Origin: Rickettsiella endosymbiont of Aleochara curtula
Lineage (GTDB): Bacteria; Pseudomonadota; Gammaproteobacteria; Diplorickettsiales; Diplorickettsiaceae
Direction: 5' to 3'
Assembly (NCBI RefSeq): GCF_964030935.1
Contig: NZ_OZ034990.1
Location: 1,490,001-1,554,000 of the forward strand
Length of the DNA: 64,000 bases
Shown: positions 1 through 9,563 of the stretch, in pieces
Layout: every line of letters starts with the position of its first letter
Numbering within the stretch: position 1 is the first letter of the stretch
Program-made: the position numbers and the translations under genes
The notes under the pieces: generated by a model
The model's input: only the letters and a program-made list of their open reading frames with translations
Databases searched by the model: none
Told to the model about the DNA's origin: nothing

Positions 1-2
1 TA

Positions 3-2111
3 GCGCAAACTGCTGATCAAGCTTTTGATGCGGCTCAGCTGGAATGTTGGCTTGCCTTGGTTCACGGAGCTTCGCTAGAAGTTTGTGATAAAGAAACCTG
101 TTTAGATTCTAATTTACTACAAAAGAAAATATTAGACAAAAATATTACTCATATATGGTTAACCGCGCCAGTATTTAATGTTCATGTCGAAAAGAAACCA
201 GAAATGTTCAGTAAAGTGGATTGTGTAATGGTAGGTGGAGCCCCTGTTCCAAAGGAAAAGGTACAAGTAGCTTTAAAACAACCAAATCCTCCTATTATTA
301 TAAATGGGTATGGACCTACCGAAACCACTGTTTTTGCATTGGTACATCCTTTTGATAAACAAACACTTCCTAGTTTTGTAACCTCTCCGATTGGTCGACC
401 TATTAATAACACTAACGTACAAATATTGACTCCGTTTGGCACCATAGCCCCTTCTGGTGCTATAGGCCAGCTATGTATAGCTGGAGATGGTGTTTCGGAA
501 GGCTATTTAAATTTAGAAGATCTAAACAATGAAAAATTTATTGTCAAACTTAACCAAAAATGGTATTTATCAGGCGATTTAGTCACAATAATGCACGATC
601 AAATGCTTTTTCTGTGCCGTGCCACTAATACTGCAATTAAATGGAGTGGCCATTGGGTCGACCTTGAGGGAGTTCGGATGTGCCTATCCGCACATGAGGC
701 AATTCAAAATGTAGCAATAATACCTATTTTAAAAAGTGAGATGAATGATGAAAATGTGATCGCGGGTGTCGGCGAATTTGCTGCCATAGTAGCTTTTTAT
801 ACGCTGAAAAAAAGCTTTAAAAAGGAGAATACTAATTCTCCTACTCACCAAGAATTTGTTTCGTATCTTAGAAAGCATTTACCTTTTTATGGCGCAGTGA
901 GTGCCTATTGTAAAGTGGAAGAACTGCCTTTGAAGGTAAATGGTAAGATAGATGAAAATAAGCTTAAAGATGACTATAAATTAATGAGAAATTATAGTAA
1001 AGGTCCCGAAAACATCAATGGATTTGAGAAAACGTTATTAAAAAAATTCAAAGAAGTTCTTCCTGATTTTCCAGATAGTTTGGATACTGATTTTTTTGCG
1101 TGGGGAGGCAATTCTCTCCAAGCGATGTTACTAATTAATAACATTAATGATAGCTTTGTCGTAGGATTAAAACCCCGGGACTTATATGAAAACCCAACGA
1201 TTGCCCTTTTATCGAATCTGATTAAAAAACCTAAAAATCATCCAAAAAAATCAAGGTTCCGTTTATTAAAAAAAGGTAATGATAATTTGCCCGCCATTGT
1301 ATTTATCCACCCCGCTGGAGGAGGAATAAGTTGCTTTAGTAAGTTACTGGAAAAGGTTACATTCGATAATTCTTGCTATGGGATCGAAGACCCAGTCCTG
1401 GATAATGAAACTTTTAAACCATTAACGATGGAAGAGATGGCGGCTAATTATTATTGTAAGATTACTAAAGAATTACAACGTCCTATTGTAATAGGTGGGT
1501 TTTCTTTCGGAGGTTTATTAGCATGGAAAATTGCTGAATTATTTGAGAAAAAATCAGAAAATAATTTTCTTTCTAAATTATTCCTGTTTGATACATGGGT
1601 AGTTTCATGCACAAATCAGTTAATTAAAGATAAATTAATTAAAGAAGTATTAGTACATTGCGCTGAGCAAAGACAAAAAGCTAATATAAATGAAAATTTT
1701 ACTGAGATCGTGCCTTTGTTAGAGAAGCTATGTGACCATCACCAAAAAATAGGATTTGAGTTTAAACCACCTAAACTTAATTCTACGCCTGTGACGCTAT
1801 TTCAAGCTGTAGAATTAAATAAGAATTTTTTAGCTATGTCTGCACAAGACGGAGGAAAAAATAATTATTTATTAGAATTTCTACATGATAAATTATTTAC
1901 CAAACATAAAATTGAAGCAAACCACTATAATTTACTAGAAATTAACAACAGTTCTTTAACTGATTCTTTTTCTAGTTATGTAAACGAAATTAACCTTGAA
2001 TTAGATTCAAAGCCTTGTAAACAAAATAAAGTCAGCATGGCTCTTTTTCGCCCTTTAGCTGAACTTAATAATGATCCTCAATTTTCGTGTCTAAAACCAA
2101 AAATGAAATAA
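3..2111 (+). CDS. Non-ribosomal peptide synthetase, C-terminal part (adenylation-carrier-thioesterase)
   Basis: The reading frame is open from the left edge, so the gene begins upstream and 702 residues are visible. In order: the rest of an adenylation domain (an FDAA..E.W-like motif at the edge, GYGPTETT near base 306, YLSGD near 570, and NGKID near 942 carrying the usual catalytic Lys); a peptidyl carrier domain with GGNSL, whose Ser codon at 1113-1115 would carry phosphopantetheine; and a thioesterase with GFSFGG, nucleophile Ser codon 1503-1505, and a candidate catalytic His in HYN near 1921. The A8-like segment (KWSGHWVDLEGV) departs from the usual KIRGFRIE. No condensation domain is visible. 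It should activate an amino or aryl acid and release a short product. The substrate cannot be read from here. A hybrid kinase follows after 30 bases. Confidence 0.9.
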   Translation, partial: AQTADQAFDAAQLECWLALVHGASLEVCDKETCLDSNLLQKKILDKNITHIWLTAPVFNVHVEKKPEMFSKVDCVMVGGAPVPKEKVQVALKQPNPPIIINGYGPTETTVFALVHPFDKQTLPSFVTSPIGRPINNTNVQILTPFGTIAPSGAIGQLCIAGDGVSEGYLNLEDLNNEKFIVKLNQKWYLSGDLVTIMHDQMLFLCRATNTAIKWSGHWVDLEGVRMCLSAHEAIQNVAIIPILKSEMNDENVIAGVGEFAAIVAFYTLKKSFKKENTNSPTHQEFVSYLRKHLPFYGAVSAYCKVEELPLKVNGKIDENKLKDDYKLMRNYSKGPENINGFEKTLLKKFKEVLPDFPDSLDTDFFAWGGNSLQAMLLINNINDSFVVGLKPRDLYENPTIALLSNLIKKPKNHPKKSRFRLLKKGNDNLPAIVFIHPAGGGISCFSKLLEKVTFDNSCYGIEDPVLDNETFKPLTMEEMAANYYCKITKELQRPIVIGGFSFGGLLAWKIAELFEKKSENNFLSKLFLFDTWVVSCTNQLIKDKLIKEVLVHCAEQRQKANINENFTEIVPLLEKLCDHHQKIGFEFKPPKLNSTPVTLFQAVELNKNFLAMSAQDGGKNNYLLEFLHDKLFTKHKIEANHYNLLEINNSSLTDSFSSYVNEINLELDSKPCKQNKVSMALFRPLAELNNDPQFSCLKPKMK

Positions 2112-2141
2112 TTAATTAAGGATATTATTTTAGGAATTAGT

Positions 2142-4589
2142 ATGGTAAATCTTCAAATTATATTAGATGCATTACCTTTTCCAGTTTACTGGTTAGATAG
2201 TAGAAAAAAACTCTTCAGAGGGGGGAATCAACATTTTCTTGCTTCATTAAATATTAAATCTTCGACAGAAATGCTAGGTAAGCCGATATCTAATTTCTTT
2301 TTGAGCGATTATCTACGATTAGTAGATGATTTATTTAGTAAAAGTATTAAAAATAAAGGGAAAAAATTTTCAACGGTTTATAATAAATATCTAAATGATC
2401 ATCAGGAATCTATATTAATTCAGTGTATTTCCATTACATCCAAAAAAGAATCGATAACGATCTTCAGTGAAATTTATCCACCACTAAAAGATTTTAATCA
2501 ATATTTATGGGAAGAAAATGAAAAATTAAGTGTTTATTTAAATAATATTATTGAAAATGTGCCGGCAAGTATCTATTGGAAAGATATCAATAGCATTATT
2601 TTAGGTGGGAGTAGATTACATACCGAGTTAACTGGATTTTCTAATATAAAAACCGTTATCGGAAAGTCCGATTTTGATTTTCCTTGGAAAGAGCAAGCTG
2701 AAAGAATTCAAGAAAATGATCGGTTTGTGATGCAAAATAATCAAATGGTTAGTTTTGAGGAAAGAGCTAAATTATCCGATGATGGTATGCATGTTTTCCT
2801 GACCCAAAAATCGCCGTTAAAAGGAAAATCTGACGAAATAATTGGCGTGCTAGGAGTCTCGATTGATATCACCGAGCTTAAAAATACTCAGAAAAAATTA
2901 ACAAAATCCAAAGTATTGGCTGATGCAGCTAATCAAGCTAAAACCGAATTTCTTGCGAATATGAGCCATGATATCCGGACTCCTTTAACGGGTATCATCG
3001 GTTTGACCCAGTTGCTTGAGCAACGGTTAAAAATAGCCGAAAACAAAGACGATTTACATATGATGTATAAGGCTAGCCAGCAATTATTAAATTTGCTTAA
3101 TGATGTGCTTGATGTTGCTTCTTTGGAAAATGCTAACGAATCTCAACTCAAGATAAGTAGTTTTTCTTTACAAGATTTAGCAGAATCCTTAAAGAATTTA
3201 TTATCACCATCAGTAAAAACTAAAGGTCTTACTCTACAGATTAATTTAGATGTTTCTATCACAGAAAATGTAGCAAGTGATCAAAATAAGCTCGAACGTA
3301 TTTTACTCAATTTAGCGACTAATGCCATTAAGTTTACCGAAAAAGGCACAGTTATTGTGACGATCAAAGAGTTAGCATTATTACCACATCAAACAGATGG
3401 CGTGTACATTGAGTTTACCATCAGTGATACGGGAATAGGTATTCCAGCGGATAAATTGACATCAGTATTTGATCCTTTCTTTCGAATAATACCTAGTTTT
3501 GAAAAGACTGATCCCACTCAAGGATATGGTGTTGGCCTTCATATCGTGAAAAAATTTGTTAATTTATTAAGTGGTGAGATACAAGTAAAAAGCGAAGTAG
3601 GTGTAGGGACGAGCTTTTCCTTTACTTTGTTTATGAATTTGGCTCAAAAAAATAAGCTTATAAAATTTAAAAACAAAAATTCCGAGCCTTTTATCTTTTT
3701 AGAAACCAATAGATTAGTTGAAGCCAAAAAGAGGCAATCGGAACAAACACAACTTTCTAAAGAGCCAATCAAAAAACACATTTTGTTAATTGAAGATGAT
3801 CTTTTAACGATTAAATTTTCTGAAGAGCTGCTCAAGCAGGCTGGTTACAATCTGACAGTCGTATCCACCATGCAAGAAGCTTTACCGTTTGCCAAAAATC
3901 ATACTTTTGATTTGATCATTACTGATTTGGGTTTGCCTGGCCTTAGTGGTAATGAAATTGCCGTTTTATATCGTTATTGGGAACGTATAAAGCAAAAACC
4001 GATGACTCCTATTATTACTTTAACGGCTCATGGAGAAGGAAAGTTTAAAGACGAATGTATAGCGGCAGGTATCAATGAAATTTGGCTAAAACCTTTGACT
4101 AAAGAAAAAATAAAAAAATTAGATAAGTATTTCCAAAATAAAAAAGTCAATGTGATTGAATTTAATCCTAAGCTGAAGCAATCAAAATCTATTCAAAATG
4201 AGTATATTGAAGAAAATAACTTAACCATAGAAAAAGCCAATTTACTCGATATTATAAATTCATACCCCATATATGATAAAAGCATTAGTCTTAAAAATTT
4301 GAGTGGAAACATAGATTTATTTAATGAAATTATAGAAATGTTCAAACAATCTATTCCTGGGTATCTTAAAGATCTTGAAAAGACTTATCAGGTAAAAGAT
4401 TGGGAAACCATCGAAACCATAGTGCATAAAATAAAAGGCGGCGCCTGTTATGCGGGTGCAGTTAGATTGAATTATGTTTGTAAAAATTTTTTACGTTGCT
4501 ATTTGACGGGACAAACACAGCAATCAGAAATTCTATATACGCACTTAATTTTTAGCTTAAAAGAGACCTACAAAGCACTTGAGTCTTAA
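2142..4589 (+). CDS. Hybrid sensor histidine kinase with PAS, receiver and HPt domains
   Basis: This 815-residue multi-step phosphorelay protein has an N-terminal PAS-like region, a second PAS domain around residues 135-250 ending in a GVSIDITELK motif, a HisKA domain with NMSHDIRTPL (phospho-acceptor His276), an HATPase domain with NATNAIKF-type N box, DTGIGIP and GYGVGLHI motifs, a receiver domain with phospho-acceptor Asp595 in IITDLGLPG, and a C-terminal HPt domain with His762 in VHKIKGG. No membrane helix is obvious, so it is probably cytosolic, like ArcB-type sensors without their membrane anchor. It starts 30 bases after the peptide synthetase and is probably co-transcribed with it. 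The signal and the final response regulator are not visible. Confidence 0.93.
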   Translation: MVNLQIILDALPFPVYWLDSRKKLFRGGNQHFLASLNIKSSTEMLGKPISNFFLSDYLRLVDDLFSKSIKNKGKKFSTVYNKYLNDHQESILIQCISITSKKESITIFSEIYPPLKDFNQYLWEENEKLSVYLNNIIENVPASIYWKDINSIILGGSRLHTELTGFSNIKTVIGKSDFDFPWKEQAERIQENDRFVMQNNQMVSFEERAKLSDDGMHVFLTQKSPLKGKSDEIIGVLGVSIDITELKNTQKKLTKSKVLADAANQAKTEFLANMSHDIRTPLTGIIGLTQLLEQRLKIAENKDDLHMMYKASQQLLNLLNDVLDVASLENANESQLKISSFSLQDLAESLKNLLSPSVKTKGLTLQINLDVSITENVASDQNKLERILLNLATNAIKFTEKGTVIVTIKELALLPHQTDGVYIEFTISDTGIGIPADKLTSVFDPFFRIIPSFEKTDPTQGYGVGLHIVKKFVNLLSGEIQVKSEVGVGTSFSFTLFMNLAQKNKLIKFKNKNSEPFIFLETNRLVEAKKRQSEQTQLSKEPIKKHILLIEDDLLTIKFSEELLKQAGYNLTVVSTMQEALPFAKNHTFDLIITDLGLPGLSGNEIAVLYRYWERIKQKPMTPIITLTAHGEGKFKDECIAAGINEIWLKPLTKEKIKKLDKYFQNKKVNVIEFNPKLKQSKSIQNEYIEENNLTIEKANLLDIINSYPIYDKSISLKNLSGNIDLFNEIIEMFKQSIPGYLKDLEKTYQVKDWETIETIVHKIKGGACYAGAVRLNYVCKNFLRCYLTGQTQQSEILYTHLIFSLKETYKALES

Positions 4590-4602
4590 GATTCAAGTGC
4601 TT
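4573..4602 (+). terminator. Perfect-arm palindrome at the 3' end of the kinase gene
   Basis: Arms AAGCACTTGA (4573-4582) and TCAAGTGCTT (4593-4602) pair perfectly, and the centre TCTTAAGA is itself self-complementary. The structure spans the stop codon. No T-run follows directly (a T6 tract lies about 15 bases on), so it may be a processing or stability hairpin rather than an intrinsic terminator. Confidence 0.4.
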
Positions 4603-4706
4603 GAAAAAGAAACCCAATTTTTTCTTGTGAACGCTATAAGCTTATTCAAGCTTTCTTTTCAAATTAACTGTGGCAGAATACATGCTTACCGCGGTACATT
4701 GCTCTA

Positions 4707-4794
4707 GTATGCTCACAACGATTAGGTTTTTTGGCAAATGCCGCGGAGAAACAAGTCCGCCGCAACACAGACAATGTCAAGTGCGAAGTGTATA
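4707..4794 (-). repeat. Intergenic repeat family B, copy 1 (abuts dnaE)
   Basis: Read on the minus strand it begins TATACACTTCGCACTTGAC and ends GTGAGCATAC. It aligns end to end with copies at 20574 and 30653, sharing the TTCGCACTTGA head and a GCGGCATTTGCCAAAAA-like tail. Its TATA end merges with the ATG of dnaE. Confidence 0.7.
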
Positions 4795-7700
4795 TGCCAT
4801 CTTTTATTCACCTGCATCTTCATACAGAATACTCTTTAAGTGATGGTCTGATTCGTATTGATAAGCTTGTCTCTAAGGCAGATGAGCTATCGATGCCAGC
4901 TATTGCGGTGACCGATCTATCCAATTTATTTGCAACGATTAAATTCTACCAGGCTGCGACTAAAAAAGGCATTAAACCTATAGTGGGCGCGGAATGTCGC
5001 GTAAAAAATGATCAACTTCCTGGCCAAGCATTTCAATTAATTTTGCTTTGTCAAAATCAAACAGGCTATCGAAACTTAATTCAATTAATTTCCCGTGCCT
5101 ATTTAGAAAACCAACTGGAAGGCAAGCCTGTTCTCCAAAAAAGTTGGTTTGCAAATTGTTCTGATGGCTTAATTGCGCTCTCCGGAGCAAGAGAAGGTGA
5201 TATTACCTCTTGCTTAGTGAAAAATAATAAGCCACTAGCAACAGAAATATTACAGTCTTGGCTAAGATTATTCCCGAATCGTTTTTATTTGCAGCTACAA
5301 CGTTTAGGCCGTCCCTTAGAGGAAGAATATATCGGGTCGGCTGTAGAACTAGCAAACAAATATAGTGTCCCAGTTGTTGCGACCAATGAAGTTTGTTTTA
5401 TTTCAGCGGAGGATTTTGAAGCACATGAAGCTAGAGTCTGTATTAATAGTGGCTATACCTTAAATGACCCTAAGCGGCCCAAGATTTATACCGATCAGCA
5501 ATACCTGCGCTCTATAGATGAAATGGCAGTTTTATTTGCGGACATTCCATCGGCATTGACCAATTCCGTGGAAATTGCCAAGCGTTGTAATTTAGAAATT
5601 GAATTAGGCGCATCTTTTTTACCTAATTTTCCTATTCCCGCAGGCATGAGCGCTGAAAATTTCCTGATACAAGAAGCAAAACAAGGTTTGGCGCAATGTT
5701 TAGAGAGACATGCTGAAACCTTTTTGTGTTTATCCGAGGTTAAGAATACAGAATCCAAGCTATCTACAATAATTGAGAAGCAAGGTTTGCAGAAACCATG
5801 TTCTAACGCCCATGAAGTTGAAAAAATTTATTTTGAGCGATTGCACTCGGAGCTCAAAGTGATCAATTCGATGGGTTTTGCAAGCTACTTTCTTATTGTG
5901 GCGGACTTTATTAGTTGGGCCAAGAAAAATCAAATACCTGTCGGGCCTGGTAGAGGTTCTGGAGCGGGATCTTTAGTAGCTTATGCATTGCAAATTACCG
6001 GTTTAGATCCTCTGCAATATGACCTGCTTTTCGAACGTTTTTTAAATCCAGAGCGTATTTCTATGCCGGATTTCGATATTGATTTCTGCATGGAAGGACG
6101 TGACAGGGTAATTGATTATGTAACAGAACGTTATGGGCGTGATGCGGTTTCTCAAATTATAACTTATGGAAGTATGGCCGCTCGCGCGGTCGTTAGAGAT
6201 GTGGGGCGTGTTTTGGGTTATCCCTATGGTATGGTGGATAAAATTGCTAAGCTAATTCCTTTTGAATTAGGTATTACGCTCGAAAAAGCCCTCGATCAAG
6301 AAGATGAGCTAAAACATCGTTATACAAACGAAGACGAAATAAAAGTATTAATCGACTTGGCAAAGAAATTGGAAGGATTGGTGCGTAACGTCGGTAAACA
6401 TGCGGGTGGAGTCGTGATTGCCCCCTCTAAACTGACGGACTTCACACCACTTTATTGTGAGCCAGGTGGAATACATTGTATTACTCAATTTGATAAAGAT
6501 GATATTGAAAAAGTTGGCTTAGTTAAATTTGATTTTCTCGGTCTTCGGACGTTGACCATCATTGATTGGGCGGTACAAGCAATTAATTCAAAAAAACCAC
6601 CTGGAGAATCCTTATTAGATATCACTGCCATTCCTATCGATGATGTGAATACCTTTGCTTTATTAAAAGCATGTAAAACAACGGCTGTATTTCAATTAGA
6701 GTCTCGAGGAATGCGAGATTTAGTTAAACGATTAGGCCCAGATAGTTTTGATGAAATCATTGCTTTAGTTGCTTTATTTCGCCCCGGGCCTTTGCAGTCC
6801 GGTATGGTTGATGACTTTATTAATCGTAAACATGGACGAGCACAGGTTCAGTATGATCACCCTTTTTTAGAGCCGATATTAAGTCCTACGTATGGAATAA
6901 TCTTGTATCAAGAACAGGTGATGCAAATAGCACAAGTACTAGCAGGTTATACCTTAGGAGCGGCTGATTTATTGCGCCGTGCTATGGGAAAAAAGAAAGC
7001 GGAGGAGATGGCGCAACAAAGAACGATTTTTATAAAGGGGGCAGAACAGAAAAGCATAGAGTCTCGTTTAGCAAATCAAATCTTTGATTTAATGGAAAAA
7101 TTTGCAGACTATGGATTTAATAAATCGCATTCTGCGGCATATGCTTTAGTTTCTTATCAAACAGCGTGGTTAAAGACACATTATCCCGCTGAATTTATGG
7201 CAGCCGTATTATCGTCCGATATGGATCATACTGAAAAAGTAGTCACATTTCTTGACGAGTGTCGTTTAATGAAATTGAATATATTGCCACCCGACATCAA
7301 TCATAGCCACTATAAGTTTACCGTAGACGAATCTGCAAGCTCGATACGCTATGGTATGGGTGCTATTAAGGGCTTAGGCGCCGGCGCCATAGAAATGCTC
7401 ATAGAACAACGAAAGCAACATGCATTTAGTGATTTATTCGATTTGTGTCATCGCGTTGATTTACAAAAAATAAATCGTCGAAGTTTAGAAGCCTTGATCT
7501 TTTCCGGTAGCTTAGATAGTTTTGGTGTAAACAGAGCGAGTCTTTTAGCTAATGTAGAATCCGCTTTGCAAGCAGCCGATCAGAAATCATTGGCGAAAGT
7601 TTCTGGCCAGCAAGATTTTTTTGGTCTAGATATGGTTTCCCAGTCGAGTCAAATGGTGAAACATGAAGATTGGCCAAAATTGCAGCGCTTACAGGCTGAA

Positions 7701-8321
7701 AAGGAAGTCTTAGGATTTTATTTAAGTGGTCATCCTTTAGAAAATTATGCTGAGGAATTATCGCATTTTATCACGACATCTTTAAATGAGTTAACTGCCA
7801 AGGCAGGTCATCATATGACCATTGCGGGCTGGGTATTGTCTATTCGTTCATTATGGACTAAGCGCGGTGATCGAATGGCTGTAGTTAATTTGGAGGATGC
7901 TAGTGGACGTTTAGAAGTGACCTTATTTAGTGATACCTTTGCTAAATATCGTGAAAAATTGAATAAAGATAAGCTTCTAATCATTGAAGGAGAGATCCAA
8001 CGCGATGAATATACAGGCAATACGCGAGTTTTAGGAAAAAAAATTTTAGATATCACTGAGGCACGTGAAAGTCACGCAAAAAACTTAACGATTAGACTAT
8101 CAAAGCCCACCATAAATCCTAGTCTACTGGATGATTTGCAAAAATTAATGATCAATTTTTGTCCAGGACTATGTCCAACACGTATAGCTTATCATCACCC
8201 TGAACTAAGCACAGAGGTTTTTTTGAGTTTGGGAAATAGTTGGAGCGTAAAACCTACTGATGATTTATTGAAGGCCTTACGCGAAAACTTTGGCGAGGAT
8301 TCTATCTGTATTCAGTATTAA
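4794..8321 (+). CDS. dnaE: DNA polymerase III alpha subunit
   Basis: This is the replicative polymerase catalytic subunit, 1175 residues, the usual length. The N-terminal PHP domain begins FIHLHLHTEYSLSDG. The palm carries GPGRGSGAGS and the catalytic aspartates in MPDFDIDF. A KFDFLGLRTL motif, the tandem helix-hairpin-helix region and an OB fold (TIAGWV...TKRGDRMAVVNLED) follow, so all domains are present. The start is set at ATG 4794 because MPSFIHLHLHTEYSLSDG matches the family N terminus. The frame stays open to a TTG at 4731, but those 21 extra residues lie inside an intergenic repeat and look non-native. A weak GAAG sits about 6 bases before the ATG, so initiation may be inefficient. 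No operon partner is close. Confidence 0.98.
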   Translation: MPSFIHLHLHTEYSLSDGLIRIDKLVSKADELSMPAIAVTDLSNLFATIKFYQAATKKGIKPIVGAECRVKNDQLPGQAFQLILLCQNQTGYRNLIQLISRAYLENQLEGKPVLQKSWFANCSDGLIALSGAREGDITSCLVKNNKPLATEILQSWLRLFPNRFYLQLQRLGRPLEEEYIGSAVELANKYSVPVVATNEVCFISAEDFEAHEARVCINSGYTLNDPKRPKIYTDQQYLRSIDEMAVLFADIPSALTNSVEIAKRCNLEIELGASFLPNFPIPAGMSAENFLIQEAKQGLAQCLERHAETFLCLSEVKNTESKLSTIIEKQGLQKPCSNAHEVEKIYFERLHSELKVINSMGFASYFLIVADFISWAKKNQIPVGPGRGSGAGSLVAYALQITGLDPLQYDLLFERFLNPERISMPDFDIDFCMEGRDRVIDYVTERYGRDAVSQIITYGSMAARAVVRDVGRVLGYPYGMVDKIAKLIPFELGITLEKALDQEDELKHRYTNEDEIKVLIDLAKKLEGLVRNVGKHAGGVVIAPSKLTDFTPLYCEPGGIHCITQFDKDDIEKVGLVKFDFLGLRTLTIIDWAVQAINSKKPPGESLLDITAIPIDDVNTFALLKACKTTAVFQLESRGMRDLVKRLGPDSFDEIIALVALFRPGPLQSGMVDDFINRKHGRAQVQYDHPFLEPILSPTYGIILYQEQVMQIAQVLAGYTLGAADLLRRAMGKKKAEEMAQQRTIFIKGAEQKSIESRLANQIFDLMEKFADYGFNKSHSAAYALVSYQTAWLKTHYPAEFMAAVLSSDMDHTEKVVTFLDECRLMKLNILPPDINHSHYKFTVDESASSIRYGMGAIKGLGAGAIEMLIEQRKQHAFSDLFDLCHRVDLQKINRRSLEALIFSGSLDSFGVNRASLLANVESALQAADQKSLAKVSGQQDFFGLDMVSQSSQMVKHEDWPKLQRLQAEKEVLGFYLSGHPLENYAEELSHFITTSLNELTAKAGHHMTIAGWVLSIRSLWTKRGDRMAVVNLEDASGRLEVTLFSDTFAKYREKLNKDKLLIIEGEIQRDEYTGNTRVLGKKILDITEARESHAKNLTIRLSKPTINPSLLDDLQKLMINFCPGLCPTRIAYHHPELSTEVFLSLGNSWSVKPTDDLLKALRENFGEDSICIQY

Positions 8322-8405
8322 TTTTAATAATACAGAGAATTAGGCGTTTTGCGAAATGAGCTTAGCAATAGAAAAAAATTTAAGCGTGCTCGGATAATGC
8401 TTACT

Positions 8406-8501
8406 CGTCATTGCGAGCGCTTAGCGTACGGCAATCCTTTAAAAAGCTTAATTTTTTCTGGATAGCCACGGCCTCATTGGCGTTTTGGCCTTGTCATGAC
8501 G
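8406..8501. repeat. Repeat family A, element 1
   Basis: A 96-base element starting CGTCATTGCGAGCGC and ending GTCATGACG, with a central TTTTTCTGGATAGCCACGG segment. It fills part of the 287-base gap between dnaE and ftsQ and closely resembles the element at 12980-13071. Confidence 0.8.
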
Positions 8502-8608
8502 TGGTATTTTTAATTTTTGTACTAGCATAGCTAACCAGTAAAACTGGCAGAAACACACTATATAGATTATTATCCCCTTTGATTTCATGTATTTCTGATG
8601 GCTAAGCG

Positions 8609-9394
8609 ATGGTTAAAAATGGGAAAGTAGTTGAAAACCAACGATTCCAACGGCAACGCGATAAACCTAGATTGATTCGTTTAAGTTCTCAATTGCCTTC
8701 AAGAAGATGGTTTTTTAAGTTTTCATTGAGCCTATTACTTATATTAAGTTGCGTTTTACTATGGCAAAAATTATCCAATCCTAGTTGTTTTCCCGTCAAA
8801 AATATTAAAATTAGTGGTGATTTAACTTATGTTAAGCAAAGTCATCTGCAGCAAATTATTCTGCCGTTTATTGCAAAAGGTTTTTTTCGTTTAGATAGCC
8901 AAGGATTAAAAGAACAAATTTTACATGTACCATGGATAGCGAGTGTCAGCGTAAAACGATATTGGCCCGATACACTAGCGGTTAGCTTTATTACTAAAAA
9001 ACCTATCGCTTTTATTGGAAAGCATGGTCTATTAGATGCTCAGGGTAATATTTTTATCCCAGATGGAGATTCTATAGCATTAGACTTGCCAATTTTTGTG
9101 GGGCCGGTAGGCCAACAAAAATATTTATTACAAACCTATAACACACTGAATCCAATGTTTGCACAACTAAATCTAAAAATTAAATTCTTACAACTAATTG
9201 ATGAACAATATTGGCATTTAAAATTGAATAATGGCTTAACTGTTTATTTAAGTAGAAGTCAACCTTACATACAATTAGAACGTTTGGTAGATGTTTATCC
9301 TGATGTTATTGCAAGTAAAGTATCTATGGTAGATTATGTGGATCTCCGTTATGCCCATGGTATGGCCGTAAAATTTAAGAAAAGGATTTCATAG
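8609..9394 (+). CDS. ftsQ: Cell division protein FtsQ
   Basis: A bitopic divisome protein of 261 residues linking early and late division proteins. A basic cytoplasmic N terminus is followed by one membrane helix at about residues 34-54 (WFFKFSLSLLLILSCVLLW). A POTRA domain follows (FPVKNIKISGDLTYVKQSHLQQII), then the FtsQ beta domain, including an ARFI-like VPWIASVSVKRYWPDTLAVSF segment. ftsA, ftsZ and lpxC lie just downstream, as in the dcw cluster, but the usual upstream murC/ddl genes are absent and dnaE takes their place. A 169-base gap separates it from ftsA, where many relatives overlap. Confidence 0.95.
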   Translation: MVKNGKVVENQRFQRQRDKPRLIRLSSQLPSRRWFFKFSLSLLLILSCVLLWQKLSNPSCFPVKNIKISGDLTYVKQSHLQQIILPFIAKGFFRLDSQGLKEQILHVPWIASVSVKRYWPDTLAVSFITKKPIAFIGKHGLLDAQGNIFIPDGDSIALDLPIFVGPVGQQKYLLQTYNTLNPMFAQLNLKIKFLQLIDEQYWHLKLNNGLTVYLSRSQPYIQLERLVDVYPDVIASKVSMVDYVDLRYAHGMAVKFKKRIS

Positions 9395-9563
9395 AAAAGT
9401 TATTAATGATGCCTACAGCAATTGTATTTTGGACAGATGCAGCGAATTCAGTTTATGGGGAAAGTTTCGGTTCACAAAAAAACAGTAAGAGCTATATCCT
9501 AACAATGAAGTCAAGTGATGAAGTTTGAAAAGATTTAGAGAATTTAATTGAAGGTGAAATAAT

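Noticed and set aside
4731-4793. Longer dnaE reading frame starting at TTG 4731
   Set aside because: The added 21 residues are encoded by an intergenic repeat and do not look like any DnaE N terminus; MPSFIHLHLH at 4794 is the family start.
4645-4794. A Cys/His-containing short frame on the minus strand (ending CEHTRAMYRGKHVFCHS) upstream of dnaE
   Set aside because: It resembles a zinc-ribbon tail at first sight, but it lies mostly inside a family B repeat and has no good start codon or ribosome binding site.
9406-9528. A 40-codon frame between ftsQ and ftsA (MMPTAIVFWTDAANSV...)
   Set aside because: No ribosome binding site and no family resemblance. It may be a decayed spacer; length alone is not enough.
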